From: Burkholderiales bacterium
Lineage (GTDB): Bacteria > Pseudomonadota > Gammaproteobacteria > Burkholderiales > Burkholderiaceae_C
DNA length: 62,116 nucleotides
NCBI GenBank assembly: GCA_016195825.1
Contig: JACPYV010000080.1
Location: forward strand, 1-62,116
Reading direction: 5' to 3'
Below the pieces are notes generated by a model. That model saw only the letters and a list, made by a program, of their open reading frames with translations. It was not told where the DNA came from and made no database searches. Numbering within the stretch: position 1 is the stretch's first letter; each line of letters starts with the position of its first letter. Shown here piece after piece: positions 54,046 through 62,116 of the stretch. Position numbers and translations under genes: made by a program.

Positions 54046-55228
54046 CTATCGCCTCAGGTACTTGTCCCGCAGCGCCGTCTGCCGGTCGCTCAGCTCCACC
54101 TCGCGCCCCTGGATGAAGACGCGCTCGATGCGCGTGCTCGGCTCCAGCGGATCGCCGTCAGCCACGAAGAGATTGGCAAGCTTGCCCACGTCCAGCGAGC
54201 CTAGCTTGTCGGCGACGCCGAGGATCTGCGCCGGGTAGAGCGTCACGGCCTTCAGCGCGTCGTCATCGCTCAGGCCGAAGGCGCGCGCGTGCGCGGCCTC
54301 GAAAGGCAGGTTGCGCGCATTGGTTGAGTCGCGGCCGCCGTCGGTGATGCAAAAGCGCACGCCGGCCGCCGCCAGCTTGGCGGGCAGGGTGAAGAGTGCG
54401 TCCGGCGGGTCGTCGCGGCGCATCGGCAGCCGCAGCAGGCCGCCAATGACCACGGGCACGTCGCGCTCGCGCAGCGTGTCGGCCACGCGCCAGGCATCGG
54501 CGCCGCCCACGATGACGAGCCTGAGACCGTGTCGGGCGGCGAAGTCCAGCGCGAAGCGGATCTGGGCCAGGTCGTCGGCGTGCATGAACACCGGCCGTGC
54601 GGGTGCCGCGCCGGGCTTGGCCGGCAGCACGGGGCGCATGGCCTCCCAGCGGGTGTCGATGGGCGCGTTCGGGTCTGCAGCCCGCGCCGACGTGCAGCCC
54701 CACCTCGGGCACCAGCGCCATGTCCTGCCAGTTCCAGCCTTCCAGCTGCAGCAGGGCCGAGGTGCCGGCGATCAGCCCGGCGCGGCCCACCTCGGGCACG
54801 CTCAGCGCCGCCAGCACGCCGCCGCCGCGGGTGACGGGCAGCAGCTCGCTGTCGGCGTTGAAGGCCACCAGCGCACGGGCATTGGGGTTGAGGGCGCCGG
54901 CTTCGCTGGTGTCGTAGCTCGCGCTGACCGAGCGGATTTCGGCCAGGCCCAGGCTGGAGTCGGCCGCCACCATGCCGGGGTAGACATGGCGGCCACCGAG
55001 GTCCATTGTCCTGGCGCCGGCCGGGGCCGCCAGCTCGGCGCCGCCGATCGCCCGGATCCTGCCGGCCTCGATGAGCAGGCTGCCGCCCACGATGACGGGG
55101 CCGCTGACCGGGTGCAGCGTCGCGTTGCGCAGCAGCAGCGGTTCGCGCTGGGGCGGGGGCGGGGTGTTGGGCGAGGCGTGCGCGGCGATGGCCACGGCCA
55201 GCAGCGCGGGAAAGAGGGAGTTCTTCAT
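54046..55228 (-). pseudogene. Secreted amidohydrolase-like gene with an internal frameshift
   Basis: Two overlapping frames form one gene. The 5' part (from ATG 55228) has a signal peptide, the composite-domain start LLLRNATLHPVSGPVIVGG, and HVYPGMVAADSSLGLAEI, then LLQLEGWNWQDMALVPEVGLHV. Near 54685-54695 the reading must shift by one nucleotide, after which DPNAPIDTRWEAMRPVLP, VFMHADDLAQIRFALDFA and the C-terminal GSLDVGKLANLFVADGDP follow. Joined length is about 395 residues, somewhat short for the family. The HxH metal motif is AAD here, so even the intact form would be metal-poor. The stop and start with the upstream amidohydrolase are 1 nt apart. Could be a real pseudogene or a sequencing error. 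Confidence 0.75.
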
Positions 55229-55229
55229 G

Positions 55230-58200
55230 TCAGAACGAGTCCTGCGTGCATTCATGCCAGGCGTCGCCGCCGAAATAGCTGCTGCGATCGCGGTTCATGT
55301 CGTGCAGCCAGCGCTGCAAGGCGAGCTGGTCCAGCGCGGCAGCCAGCGGTGTGGCCGGCCGCCCCTCGGGCGGTGCGGCGGCCTTGGTCCGCTCCGGCAG
55401 TGCCAGCGCGACCAGCCGGGCCCGCTCGGCGCGGTCGCGCTGGCGCAGCTGGGCGTCCTCGCCCAGGTCGAAGTAGCGCCGGCCGTCGATCCAGGTCTGC
55501 TCGGCCTTGGCGGCGCTGGACAGGGGGTTGGCGCTCCAGATGACGAAGTCGGCGTCCTTGCCCACTTCCAGCGAGCCCACGCGCTGGTCCACGCGCAGTT
55601 GCCTGGCCGGGTTGATCGTCACGAACTTCAGCGCCTCGGCCTCGGTCAACCCCCAGGCCTTGCCACCGTAGCGCAAGGCCTTGGCCGCCTCGGTGTTGAG
55701 GTGGCGGGCCAGCTCGTCGCTGTCGGAGTTGAAGCTGGTCAGCACCCCGGCCTTGTGCGTCATGGCGCCGTTGTAGGGAATTGCGTCCTGCACCTCGACC
55801 TTGTAGCCCCACCAGTCCGAGAAGCCCGACGCGCCGGCGCCCAGGGCGGCGATCTCGGGCGCGACTTTGTAGGCCTCCAGCACATGCTGGAAGGTGGCCA
55901 CCTCCAGGCCAAACTCGCGGGCCAGCGCCGCGAACATAAGGATCTCGTCGGCACGGTAGCTGTGGATGTGGATGACGCGCTTCCTCTCCAGCAGCTCCAC
56001 CAGCGTGTCCATCTGCAGGTCGCGGCGCGCAGCCGGGTCGACCTTGCGCTGCTCGCGGTAGGCCCGGGCGGCCAGGAAGGCGTCGCGCATCACCTGCTCC
56101 ACACCCATGCGCGTGGCCGGGTAGCGCACGTCGCCGTCGTTGGGTGGGAAGTTGGCGCGCTTGACGTTCTCGCCCAGCGCGAACTTGATGCCGGGCTTGG
56201 CGCCCTCGAATTTCAGCGCCTCTGCGTCCAGCCCCCAGCGCAGCTTGATGACCTGGTTCTGCCCGCCGATGGCATTGGCCGAGCCGTGCAGCAGGTTGGC
56301 GCTGGTCACGCCGCCGGCGAGCTGGCGGTAGAGGCTGATATCGGTGGCGTCGACCACGTCGGCCACGCGCACCTCGGCCGTCACGGAGTGTGCAAACTCG
56401 TTGATGCCTCGGGTGATGGCCGTGTGGGAATGCGCGTCGATGAGGCCGGGCGTGACGTGGCGGCCGGTGGCGTCGATGACGATGGCACCAGCCGGTGCTG
56501 ACAGGCCTGGGCCGATGGCGGCGATGCGGCCGTCGCGCACCAGCAGGTCGGTGCCGTCCAGATTGCCGGCGCCGGCGCTGGTCCACAACGTCGCGTTGCG
56601 CACCAGCACGGTGGCAGGCCGCTCAGGTGGCGCAACGCGGCCGAAGGCGCCGGCGGGGTAGGTGGCAGGCGAGGGCGCCGGGGTGTTCACGGCCTTGGAG
56701 GAGGGCGCCTCGAAGGCCGCGACGCGCGTCGCCTTCCAGGCCTGCGTGCGACCGTCGGCCAGCGTCAGCGCGCCTGCCATCGACGGGCCGCGGCCCTCCA
56801 GCCGCAGGCTGTCGTTGGCGCCACTTGCGCAAGGCCAGCGCAACAGCAGCTCACGGCCGCGCTGCTGTAGCTCGCAGGCCTGGCCGTCCACCTGCAGGGT
56901 GGGTCGGGTGCGCGTGCCAGCGATCTGCCAGCTCTGCTCGGCGGCTCCTGCGGGCTTCACTGTCCAGCGGCCGCGCGCGTCGAAGCGCTCCCAGGCCTCG
57001 GTGAGCAGGGGTTGGCCGTCGACGAAGGCGATCTCGACCTCCGCCTGCTCGCTGGTGAACAAGTCGCCGCTGGCCACGACGACGTGGGCGAGCTGGCCCG
57101 GCGCGAGTCGGCCCAGCTGGCTCTGGCCCAGCAGCCGGGCCGGCGTGGTCGTCAGCGCGGCCAGTGCGGCCTCGGGTGCCAGACCCCGCTGCACGGCCTG
57201 GCGCAGCCGTGGCCAGAAGTCCTTTCTCACGTCCTTCAGCCCCTGTGTCGAGATCGCGAACTCGACGCCGGCTGCCTGCAGCGCCGCGGCGTTGCCGGGT
57301 GCGCGCTCCCAGTGCTGCAGCTGGTGCAGCGGCACGTCCAGCGCGCTTTCCGGCTGCTCCACCTCGGGCGCCGCCGGGTAGGCCAGCGGCAGGATGACGG
57401 GGAGCTTGAGCGCCTTCAGCTGAAGCGCGCGGCGGTACTCGTAGCCAGAGCCCTGCGCGATCAGCCGAAGACCGAACTCGTCGCGCAGCTGGGCGATGCG
57501 CGGCAGGTCTTCCTCGTCGACCGCCTCGTGGATGAAGGGCTGCCTGCCGGCCAGTGCCGGCGCCAGCGCGGCCAGGCCTGCATTGAACTCGCGCCGCTCG
57601 CCTGACGGCGCCGGCCCGGCGGCCCATCGGGCATTCAGCAGCGTCTGTCGCTGCAGCGCGATGCTGCCCATCAACGATGTCGGGTAGCTCGGCGCGGCCA
57701 CTCGGCCACCGCCTTCGAAGTCGATGCTCTGGTATTCATGCGCCAGGTGCTGGGCCACGTCGGCCGCCAGCACGAGGCCGCGCGCATCGGCACCGTCTCG
57801 CAGGCTGATCAGCGCGCTCTGGCCACGAAAGACCGCGCCCGTAGGCGGCAGCGACAGCGCCGCCGTGAAACCCTGCTCCCGCTCGGCGCGCACCTCGTCG
57901 GCCTTGATATCCAGCGCGCCGGCCTGATGAAATTCGGCGCGCACCCAGCGCTGGCCGGGCGTTAGTCCCTTGACACGCGGCGCCTCGAATCGCCCCTGGC
58001 CGAGGCTGCTGGCGGCATCGATGAAGCCGGCGTAGACCGTGCGGCCCGGCAGGGCCCAGACCCGCGCGCCGGCCGGCACCTTCACACCGGCACCCGCGGC
58101 GACGATGACGCCGTCCTTCATGACCAGCGTGCCGTTCTCGACGACCTGGCCCGGTGCCAGCACCAGCCGTGCGCCGGTCAGGGCATGCCAGCGCGGTGTC

Positions 58201-58292
58201 GCGTCGCGCAGGCCCTGAGGGATTTCACTGGGTAGCTGAGCCTTGGCTAGGCCGGCCAGCAGCGTGAGTGACAGGAGGGGAAGCAAGCGCAT
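55230..58292 (-). CDS. Large secreted two-domain amidohydrolase (imidazolonepropionase-like)
   Basis: 1020 residues. Signal peptide about 1-20 ([16 protein letters not shown]). The N-terminal half is an amidohydrolase-like domain with [16 protein letters not shown] and [19 protein letters not shown], where the HxH motif is lost. The C-terminal half (from about 570) has [31 protein letters not shown] with intact HxH (about 618-620), [13 protein letters not shown] and ending [15 protein letters not shown]. It thus looks like a fusion of one degenerate and one active hydrolase domain, exported to the periplasm. It is followed 1 nt later by the frameshifted homologue, suggesting that the two form a complex. 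Substrate unknown, perhaps a peptide or cyclic amide. Confidence 0.88.
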   Translation of the reverse strand: MRLLPLLSLTLLAGLAKAQLPSEIPQGLRDATPRWHALTGARLVLAPGQVVENGTLVMKDGVIVAAGAGVKVPAGARVWALPGRTVYAGFIDAASSLGQGRFEAPRVKGLTPGQRWVRAEFHQAGALDIKADEVRAEREQGFTAALSLPPTGAVFRGQSALISLRDGADARGLVLAADVAQHLAHEYQSIDFEGGGRVAAPSYPTSLMGSIALQRQTLLNARWAAGPAPSGERREFNAGLAALAPALAGRQPFIHEAVDEEDLPRIAQLRDEFGLRLIAQGSGYEYRRALQLKALKLPVILPLAYPAAPEVEQPESALDVPLHQLQHWERAPGNAAALQAAGVEFAISTQGLKDVRKDFWPRLRQAVQRGLAPEAALAALTTTPARLLGQSQLGRLAPGQLAHVVVASGDLFTSEQAEVEIAFVDGQPLLTEAWERFDARGRWTVKPAGAAEQSWQIAGTRTRPTLQVDGQACELQQRGRELLLRWPCASGANDSLRLEGRGPSMAGALTLADGRTQAWKATRVAAFEAPSSKAVNTPAPSPATYPAGAFGRVAPPERPATVLVRNATLWTSAGAGNLDGTDLLVRDGRIAAIGPGLSAPAGAIVIDATGRHVTPGLIDAHSHTAITRGINEFAHSVTAEVRVADVVDATDISLYRQLAGGVTSANLLHGSANAIGGQNQVIKLRWGLDAEALKFEGAKPGIKFALGENVKRANFPPNDGDVRYPATRMGVEQVMRDAFLAARAYREQRKVDPAARRDLQMDTLVELLERKRVIHIHSYRADEILMFAALAREFGLEVATFQHVLEAYKVAPEIAALGAGASGFSDWWGYKVEVQDAIPYNGAMTHKAGVLTSFNSDSDELARHLNTEAAKALRYGGKAWGLTEAEALKFVTINPARQLRVDQRVGSLEVGKDADFVIWSANPLSSAAKAEQTWIDGRRYFDLGEDAQLRQRDRAERARLVALALPERTKAAAPPEGRPATPLAAALDQLALQRWLHDMNRDRSSYFGGDAWHECTQDSF

Positions 58293-58416
58293 CGTCACGT
58301 CTTGTCGTGGCGCCGCGTCGCGGCGAAGCCATGGACTCTAGCGGTGTGAGGTGCGTCATGGCCGAAAGCCGGCAGTCCTGCGATAGTCGGGTCTGAAGAT
58401 CGATCAGGAGACCCCC

Positions 58417-59346
58417 ATGAGCAGCGCCGCCGCCCCCGTCGAGGACCCCACCGCCGCCCGCCTGCGAGCCTTGCTGGTGCGAGCGCCGACCGCCGTCGCC
58501 TTCGTGTCCGGCCAGCGCTTCGAGGTCGTCAGCGAGGAGTTCAACCACCTGTTCGGCTTCAACGATGACGGTGACCTGACCGGCCGGGACACGCGCGCGG
58601 TCCACACCACGGACCTGGCGCACACCGCGCTGCTGGAACGCGCCGCCGCCGCCTTTTCAGCCGGCCAGCCGCTGGACGAGGAAATCGAATACGTCAAGCG
58701 CGACGGCCACCGCTTCTGGGGCCGCCTGCAAGCCACGCCGGTGCACTGGGAGGCCCCCTTGGCCGAGGCGCTGTGGATCGTCGAGGACGTGAGCGCCGCC
58801 CGTGCGCTGCGTTTGCAACCCACCTGGACGGCCAAGCATGACGCCGTCACAGAACTGGCGAACCGGCGGGAGTTCGAACGCCGCCTGGGCGAGCATGTCG
58901 GCAGCCGCCGCAACGAGCCGGTCTCGGTGCTGTGGCTGGACGTGGACCACTTCGGCGAGGTCATCAAGGGCATGGGCCCCGAGGTGGGCGACCATTTCCT
59001 GTATGGCCTGGGGCAGATGCTGATCGGCAAGGTGCGTGCGTCGGACCTCGTTGCGCGGCTGGAGGAAGACCATTTCGCCATCCTGCTGCCTGACTGCGAC
59101 CAGCACTACGCCCAGATCATTGCCGAGAAGGTGCGCTCGGCCGTCGCCGGCTACCGGCTGCGCTGGGGCCTTCACCGCACGCGCGTCAAGGCGTCCCTGG
59201 GTGTCGTGCAGATCCAGCCCACGCTGCTGACGGTGGAGGCAGTGCTGGGCGGCGCGGCGCTGGCCTGTACCGAGGCCAAGGCGGCGGGCGGCGACAGCGT
59301 GCGCGTGTTCGTCTCCGCTGGCGGCTACGAGGAGTTGGCGGGCTGA
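58417..59346 (+). CDS. PAS-GGDEF protein with degenerate GGDEF motif
   Basis: 309 residues. N-terminal PAS domain (about 20-125: FVSGQRFEVVSEEFNHLFGFNDDG, DGHRFWGRLQATPV) and a GGDEF-fold domain (about 140-300: HDAVTELANRREFERRL, LWLDVDHFGEVIKGMG). The active-site signature reads LEEDHF in VARLEEDHFAILLP (about 213) where GGDEF is required, so c-di-GMP synthesis is not expected. It may bind ligand or GTP, or act as a partner. No TM segment; soluble. Downstream lies a sigma-28 promoter with a flagellar-type gene and a chemoreceptor. Confidence 0.86.
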   Translation: MSSAAAPVEDPTAARLRALLVRAPTAVAFVSGQRFEVVSEEFNHLFGFNDDGDLTGRDTRAVHTTDLAHTALLERAAAAFSAGQPLDEEIEYVKRDGHRFWGRLQATPVHWEAPLAEALWIVEDVSAARALRLQPTWTAKHDAVTELANRREFERRLGEHVGSRRNEPVSVLWLDVDHFGEVIKGMGPEVGDHFLYGLGQMLIGKVRASDLVARLEEDHFAILLPDCDQHYAQIIAEKVRSAVAGYRLRWGLHRTRVKASLGVVQIQPTLLTVEAVLGGAALACTEAKAAGGDSVRVFVSAGGYEELAG

Positions 59347-59403
59347 ATTCACGTTTGCCGGCCGGGCGATCCCTGGAAATGCGGGGTTTTTGACCGAATG
59401 TTC

Positions 59404-59430
59404 TAAAGTTCGGTTCAGCGCGGCCGATGT
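59404..59430 (+). promoter_or_regulatory. Sigma-28 (FliA) flagellar promoter
   Basis: TAAAGTTC-N11-GCCGATGT matches the FliA consensus TAAAGTTT-N11-GCCGATAA at 13 of 16 positions with exact spacing. It lies 32 nt before the start of the mini flagellar gene. Confidence 0.82.
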
Positions 59431-59461
59431 AGCGGTCAGCGTGCTGTAAAACTGAGTCCTC

Positions 59462-59734
59462 ATGAACGTTGCCCTGTCCACCGCCCTGTCCGGCATCTCG
59501 TCTGCGAACGAGCGGCTGCGCGCGTCGGCAGCCAACATTGCCAACCTGGCGTCCAGCAACCAGAGCCGGCCCAGCGCGGAGCCGACGAACGTGGACAAGG
59601 TGCCGGAGCGCGAGATCAACCCGGCCAACGAGGTCGTCGAGCAGCAGTCCGCCGCCTACGCCTTCGTCGCCAACCTGAAGGTGCTGCAGACGCAGATCAA
59701 CACCACCGGCGCGCTGCTGGACATCAAGGCCTGA
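59462..59734 (+). CDS. Mini flagellar rod/hook-like protein (90 residues)
   Basis: 90 residues. The N-terminus ALSTALSGISSANERLRASAANIANLASS carries the flagellar rod/hook heptad helix with the ANIANLxS motif of FlgB/FlgC/FlgE/FlgK-type axial proteins. The C-terminus INPANEVVEQQSAAYAFVANLKVLQTQINTTGALLDIKA-type helix contains the matching ANLKVLQT. The middle, about 25 residues, is all that remains between the two terminal D0 helices, far less than in any standard axial subunit (134 or more residues). It is expressed from a sigma-28 promoter, that is, late in flagellar assembly. It may be a small adaptor or export-dependent regulator. Confidence 0.8.
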   Translation: MNVALSTALSGISSANERLRASAANIANLASSNQSRPSAEPTNVDKVPEREINPANEVVEQQSAAYAFVANLKVLQTQINTTGALLDIKA

Positions 59735-59770
59735 GTTCCAGCAGCGGCCCGCCGCGCACTCCGACGCCAG

Positions 59771-59794
59771 ACGCTCGCGCCATGCGAGCGTTTT
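59771..59794 (+). terminator. Intrinsic terminator after the mini flagellar gene
   Basis: Perfect 8-bp stem ACGCTCGC (59771-59778) with GCGAGCGT (59784-59791), a 5-nt loop, then TTT. The rest of 59795-59948 shows no gene. Confidence 0.72.
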
Positions 59795-59937
59795 GCCTTT
59801 CTGGCCCGTGAGTGCTGTGTGGCGACCCCGACGGTCATCGCCACCGCCGCCAACTTCAGTGCGGGGCCACGGCCAAGCCTGATCGCCGGCTGCACGCCCA
59901 GCAAGCGCCTCGCCGGTGCCTGCGGCTGCTGAATACT

Positions 59938-59955
59938 GGCCTGAGGCCTCAGGCC
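59938..59955. other. 18-bp perfect palindrome at the chemoreceptor stop
   Basis: GGCCTGAGGCCTCAGGCC spans the last codons and stop of the minus-strand chemoreceptor gene. It has no spacer or T tract, so it is not a standard terminator. Confidence 0.4.
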
Positions 59956-61514
59956 TCCAGCCGGAAGCTGGCCACGGCCCGGGTCAGCCGTTCGGCCTGC
60001 AGGCGCAGGCTTTCGGCGGCTGCGGTGCTTTCCTCGGCCAGCGCGGCGTTGCGCTGGGTCATCTCGTCGAGCTGGTCCATGGACTGGTGGATCTCGCCGA
60101 TGCCCTGGTTCTGCTCGCGCGAGCTGTCGCTGATCTGGCCCACCATGGCCGACACACGCTGGATTTGCGCCACGATCTCGCCCATCACCGCGCCGGTGCC
60201 GCGCACCAGGCTGCTGCTGTCCTGCACCTGGTCGACCGACCCGATGACCAGCACCTTGATTTCGCGGGCGGCCTCGGTGCAGCGCTGGGCCAGCAGGCGC
60301 ACCTCGCCGGCCACGACCGCGAAACCGCGTCCCTGTTCGCCGGCCCGCGCCGCCTCGACGGCTGCGTTCAGCGCCAGCAGATTGGTCTGGAAAGCGATGC
60401 CGTCGATGACACCCACGATATCGGCGATGCGCTGGCTGGAGGCTTCGAGCTGGCTGATCTGGCTGACCGCGCGCTCCACCAGTTCGCCACCTCGCCGCGC
60501 CACGGTGGTGGCTTCGCCGGCGAGCTGGTTGACGTGGTGGGCATGTGCGGCGCCGTTCTTCACATTGCCGCTGATCTGCTCCACGCTGGCGGCCGTCTGC
60601 TGCAGCGACGAGGCCTGTTCTTCGGTGCGGGCACTGAGGTCCTGGTTGCCCTGGGCAATCTGCTGGCTGGCCGTGGCCACGGAGGCCACGCCAGCGCGCA
60701 CCTCGCCCACGATGCCGCGCAAGCCCTGTTGCATGCTGCCCAGCGCGCGCAGCATCTCGGCAGCTTCGTCACTGCCACGCGACTTGACCGGCTCGCTGAG
60801 GTCACCGGCGGCGATGCGTTCGGCGTCGCGCACCGCGCGGCGAAGCGGCGTAACGATGGAGCGCGTGATGGCCCAGCAGAGCAGCGCGCCGAACGCCAGC
60901 AGCGCGGCGCCGCCAGCCAGCACCACGAGCCGGGAGCGCTGGAAGAGGGCATCGGCATCGTCGGCCGTTCTACCGATGCGGGCGATCTCGCGTGCCTTGA
61001 TCTCGTCGACCTGCTTCATGTAGGCCAGTTGCGAGTCGCGCAGGCTGCGCTCCAGCAGGTCCGTGGCCTCGCCCATTTCGCCAGACTTGACGTGGTGCAG
61101 GAAGGTGGCGAGGTCGTTGTCGAAGACTTCGCCCAGCTTGTGGGCCTGGGCCAGCATCTTGCGGCCTTCCTCGACGCGGATGCTCGGGTCGATCAACGCC
61201 CACAGCCGCGTGTTGTCCTCTCGCGCCTTGGCGATGGAGCCCAGCCAGCCGGTCTGCTTTTCGAGGTCGTCGTAGAGCAGGATGTTGCGGGTCTGGCGCG
61301 CGATCTTGTTGATGTTGTCGGCCACCTCGACCAGGCGTTCCACCCTTGGCAGGCGGTCGGCGCTGATGAAGCGCAACTGGTCGTTGAGCTCATGCAGGCC
61401 CGACAGCGCGAGCGCGCACAGGGCCCCCATGGCGAGCAGCAAGGCGAAGAAGCTGGCGGCCAGGCGCGGGCCGATCTTGAAGCGGGTCAGCAGGTGGATC
61501 ATGTCGTGAGGCAT
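59949..61514 (-). CDS. Methyl-accepting chemotaxis protein
   Basis: 521 residues from ATG 61514 (ATG 61502 is an alternative). TM1 about 9-31, a four-helix-bundle periplasmic sensor (about 35-190), TM2 about 193-213, HAMP, then the methylation helices and the kinase-control hairpin GIAFQTNLLALNAAVEAARAGEQGRGFAVVAGEVRLLAQR. The 4HB sensor is similar to Tar/Tsr-type receptors, but the attractant is unknown. Signals to CheA through CheW; no che genes are in the window. C-terminus lacks an NWETF-type CheR tether. Confidence 0.92.
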   Translation of the reverse strand: MPHDMIHLLTRFKIGPRLAASFFALLLAMGALCALALSGLHELNDQLRFISADRLPRVERLVEVADNINKIARQTRNILLYDDLEKQTGWLGSIAKAREDNTRLWALIDPSIRVEEGRKMLAQAHKLGEVFDNDLATFLHHVKSGEMGEATDLLERSLRDSQLAYMKQVDEIKAREIARIGRTADDADALFQRSRLVVLAGGAALLAFGALLCWAITRSIVTPLRRAVRDAERIAAGDLSEPVKSRGSDEAAEMLRALGSMQQGLRGIVGEVRAGVASVATASQQIAQGNQDLSARTEEQASSLQQTAASVEQISGNVKNGAAHAHHVNQLAGEATTVARRGGELVERAVSQISQLEASSQRIADIVGVIDGIAFQTNLLALNAAVEAARAGEQGRGFAVVAGEVRLLAQRCTEAAREIKVLVIGSVDQVQDSSSLVRGTGAVMGEIVAQIQRVSAMVGQISDSSREQNQGIGEIHQSMDQLDEMTQRNAALAEESTAAAESLRLQAERLTRAVASFRLEA

Positions 61515-61833
61515 GGGTGGTGCCCAGGACACACGGGCCCGCCGATGTCATGCGGCGGTATCTGGTGGCTCCGCTGTCGTGAGCGGGCGCTTGTGGCGCC
61601 GCTGTTAGACCGGTGGCTTTGCGTGTCCGGCTTTCACGCGGACTTGCCCTGGGCAGAAAAAAGGATGAGCTCGGCCCGATCGTTGGCGGGCCAGCCGGAA
61701 TTGTGCGGTGTCGTAACAATATGTACGGGCAAGCAATCGTTTGCTAGAGCGCGTCCCCTAGCCGTTGGCGGCAGCGCTGTGCGGAGTTCACGGCCGCGTG
61801 CAGGGTGTTGCCCTGATCGGTGGTGCGGCGCCC
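61515..61833. other. Non-coding interval between chemoreceptor and acnB
   Basis: About 320 nt with no supported gene. It contains poorly conserved hairpins (for example AGCAA-TCGT-TTGCT near 61733-61746) and must hold the chemoreceptor promoter, but I find neither a sigma-28 nor a convincing sigma-70 box on the minus strand. Confidence 0.5.
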
Positions 61834-61860
61834 AAAAAAAGGCCCGCCAGGGGCGGGCCT
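61834..61860 (-). terminator. Intrinsic terminator of acnB
   Basis: On the minus strand AGGCCCGCC-CCT-GGCGGGCCT is followed by a run of seven T (61840-61834), 20 nt past the acnB stop. Confidence 0.87.
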
Positions 61861-61880
61861 CGGTGCGGAAGCGGGATCGC

Positions 61881-62116
61881 TCAGGCCGTGACTTCCTTGG
61901 CCGTCTCCGCGTACTCCTCGATCTGGTCGAAGTTCAGGTACTTGTAGATCGCCGCGCCGTCCTTGTTCACGACACCCATGGCCTCGTGGTACTCCTGCAC
62001 CGTCGGGATGTGGCCCAGCTTGGACGCGATGGCTGCCAGTTCGGCCGAGGCCAGGAACACGTTGGTGTTCTTGCCCAGGCGGTTGGGGAAGTTGCGGGTG
62101 GAGGTGGACACGACAG
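61881..62116 (-). CDS. acnB: Aconitate hydratase B, C-terminal fragment
   Basis: Only the last 78 or so residues are in the window; the gene continues beyond the right edge. STSTRNFPNRLGKNTNVFLA, then SAELAAIASKLGHIPTVQEY and KYLNFDQIEEYAE, are the characteristic end of AcnB (TCA-cycle aconitase and methylcitrate isomerase). The apparent GTG start inside the fragment is just the next valine codon. The frame is open to the window edge. Confidence 0.93.
   Translation of the reverse strand, partial: VVSTSTRNFPNRLGKNTNVFLASAELAAIASKLGHIPTVQEYHEAMGVVNKDGAAIYKYLNFDQIEEYAETAKEVTA

Noticed and set aside
59938..59955. 18-bp palindrome as a terminator of the chemoreceptor gene
   Set aside because: It has no loop and no T tract, and overlaps coding sequence; kept only as an oddity.

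Overview
The window is high-GC (roughly two thirds G+C), densely coded chromosomal DNA. It most resembles a betaproteobacterium of the order Burkholderiales, in the Rubrivivax/Leptothrix/Roseateles neighbourhood. That placement is an inference from protein character (DUF3717, DUF1345, DUF3016 and DUF3422 families, the 2Fe-2S/FAD reductase next to an SDR protein, livHMGF) and from intergenic repeats built around a CCCC-nnnn-GGGG core. Nearly everything is housekeeping or ordinary accessory metabolism. I see no insertion sequence, prophage, rRNA operon or CRISPR array. Both ends cut genes: ettA on the left and acnB on the right.

Layout. 1-4113: 3' end of ettA, then an envelope-stress-like cassette (Spy/CpxP-like protein, OmpR-type regulator, histidine kinase). 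4110-6858 (minus): trpS, a DUF3717-DUF1289 fusion and a MATE transporter, chained by 4-nt overlaps with non-ATG starts. 7014-11649: purN, DUF1345, RsmB-like methyltransferase, fatty-acid desaturase, DUF3016. 11740-19379: rpmB-rpmG and trxB (minus), then a Crp/Fnr regulator, ftsK, lolA, rarA and a solute-binding protein (plus). 19386-22659 (minus): DctB/DctD-like two-component system, divergent from livHMGF (22958-26610), which has a clear sigma-54 promoter. 26756-34619: phoD-fadL, then a reductase / 2OG-dioxygenase / leucine dehydrogenase operon and an SDR protein. 34616-42050: rhomboid, tRNA-Leu(CAA), cysM, Nudix, tusA, galU, a degenerate 2-hydroxyacid dehydrogenase, valS.

42239-44781 is a second Spy-like/regulator/kinase cassette, here with a ferredoxin gene inside it, a His-rich Spy-like protein that lacks a signal peptide, and a kinase with a His/Trp/Arg-rich cytoplasmic N-terminus. 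44795-54037: amidase, guaC, a Nudix-DUF4406 fusion divergent from a DeoR-type regulator, DUF3422, a FabH-like synthase, an outer-membrane protein and sbcB. 54046-58292 (minus): two linked secreted amidohydrolases, one frameshifted. 58417-61514: signalling and motility genes: a PAS-GGDEF protein with a destroyed GGDEF motif, a 90-residue mini flagellar rod/hook-like protein behind a near-consensus sigma-28 promoter, and a chemoreceptor.

The items most worth following are (i) the ferredoxin-containing two-component cassette, (ii) the pairing of a sigma-54 activator system with a sigma-54-driven liv operon, (iii) the sigma-28-driven mini flagellar protein, (iv) the branched-chain amino-acid dehydrogenase / 2OG-dioxygenase / reductase operon, and (v) the dispersed intergenic repeat family, one copy of which supplies the C-terminus of the DctB-like kinase.
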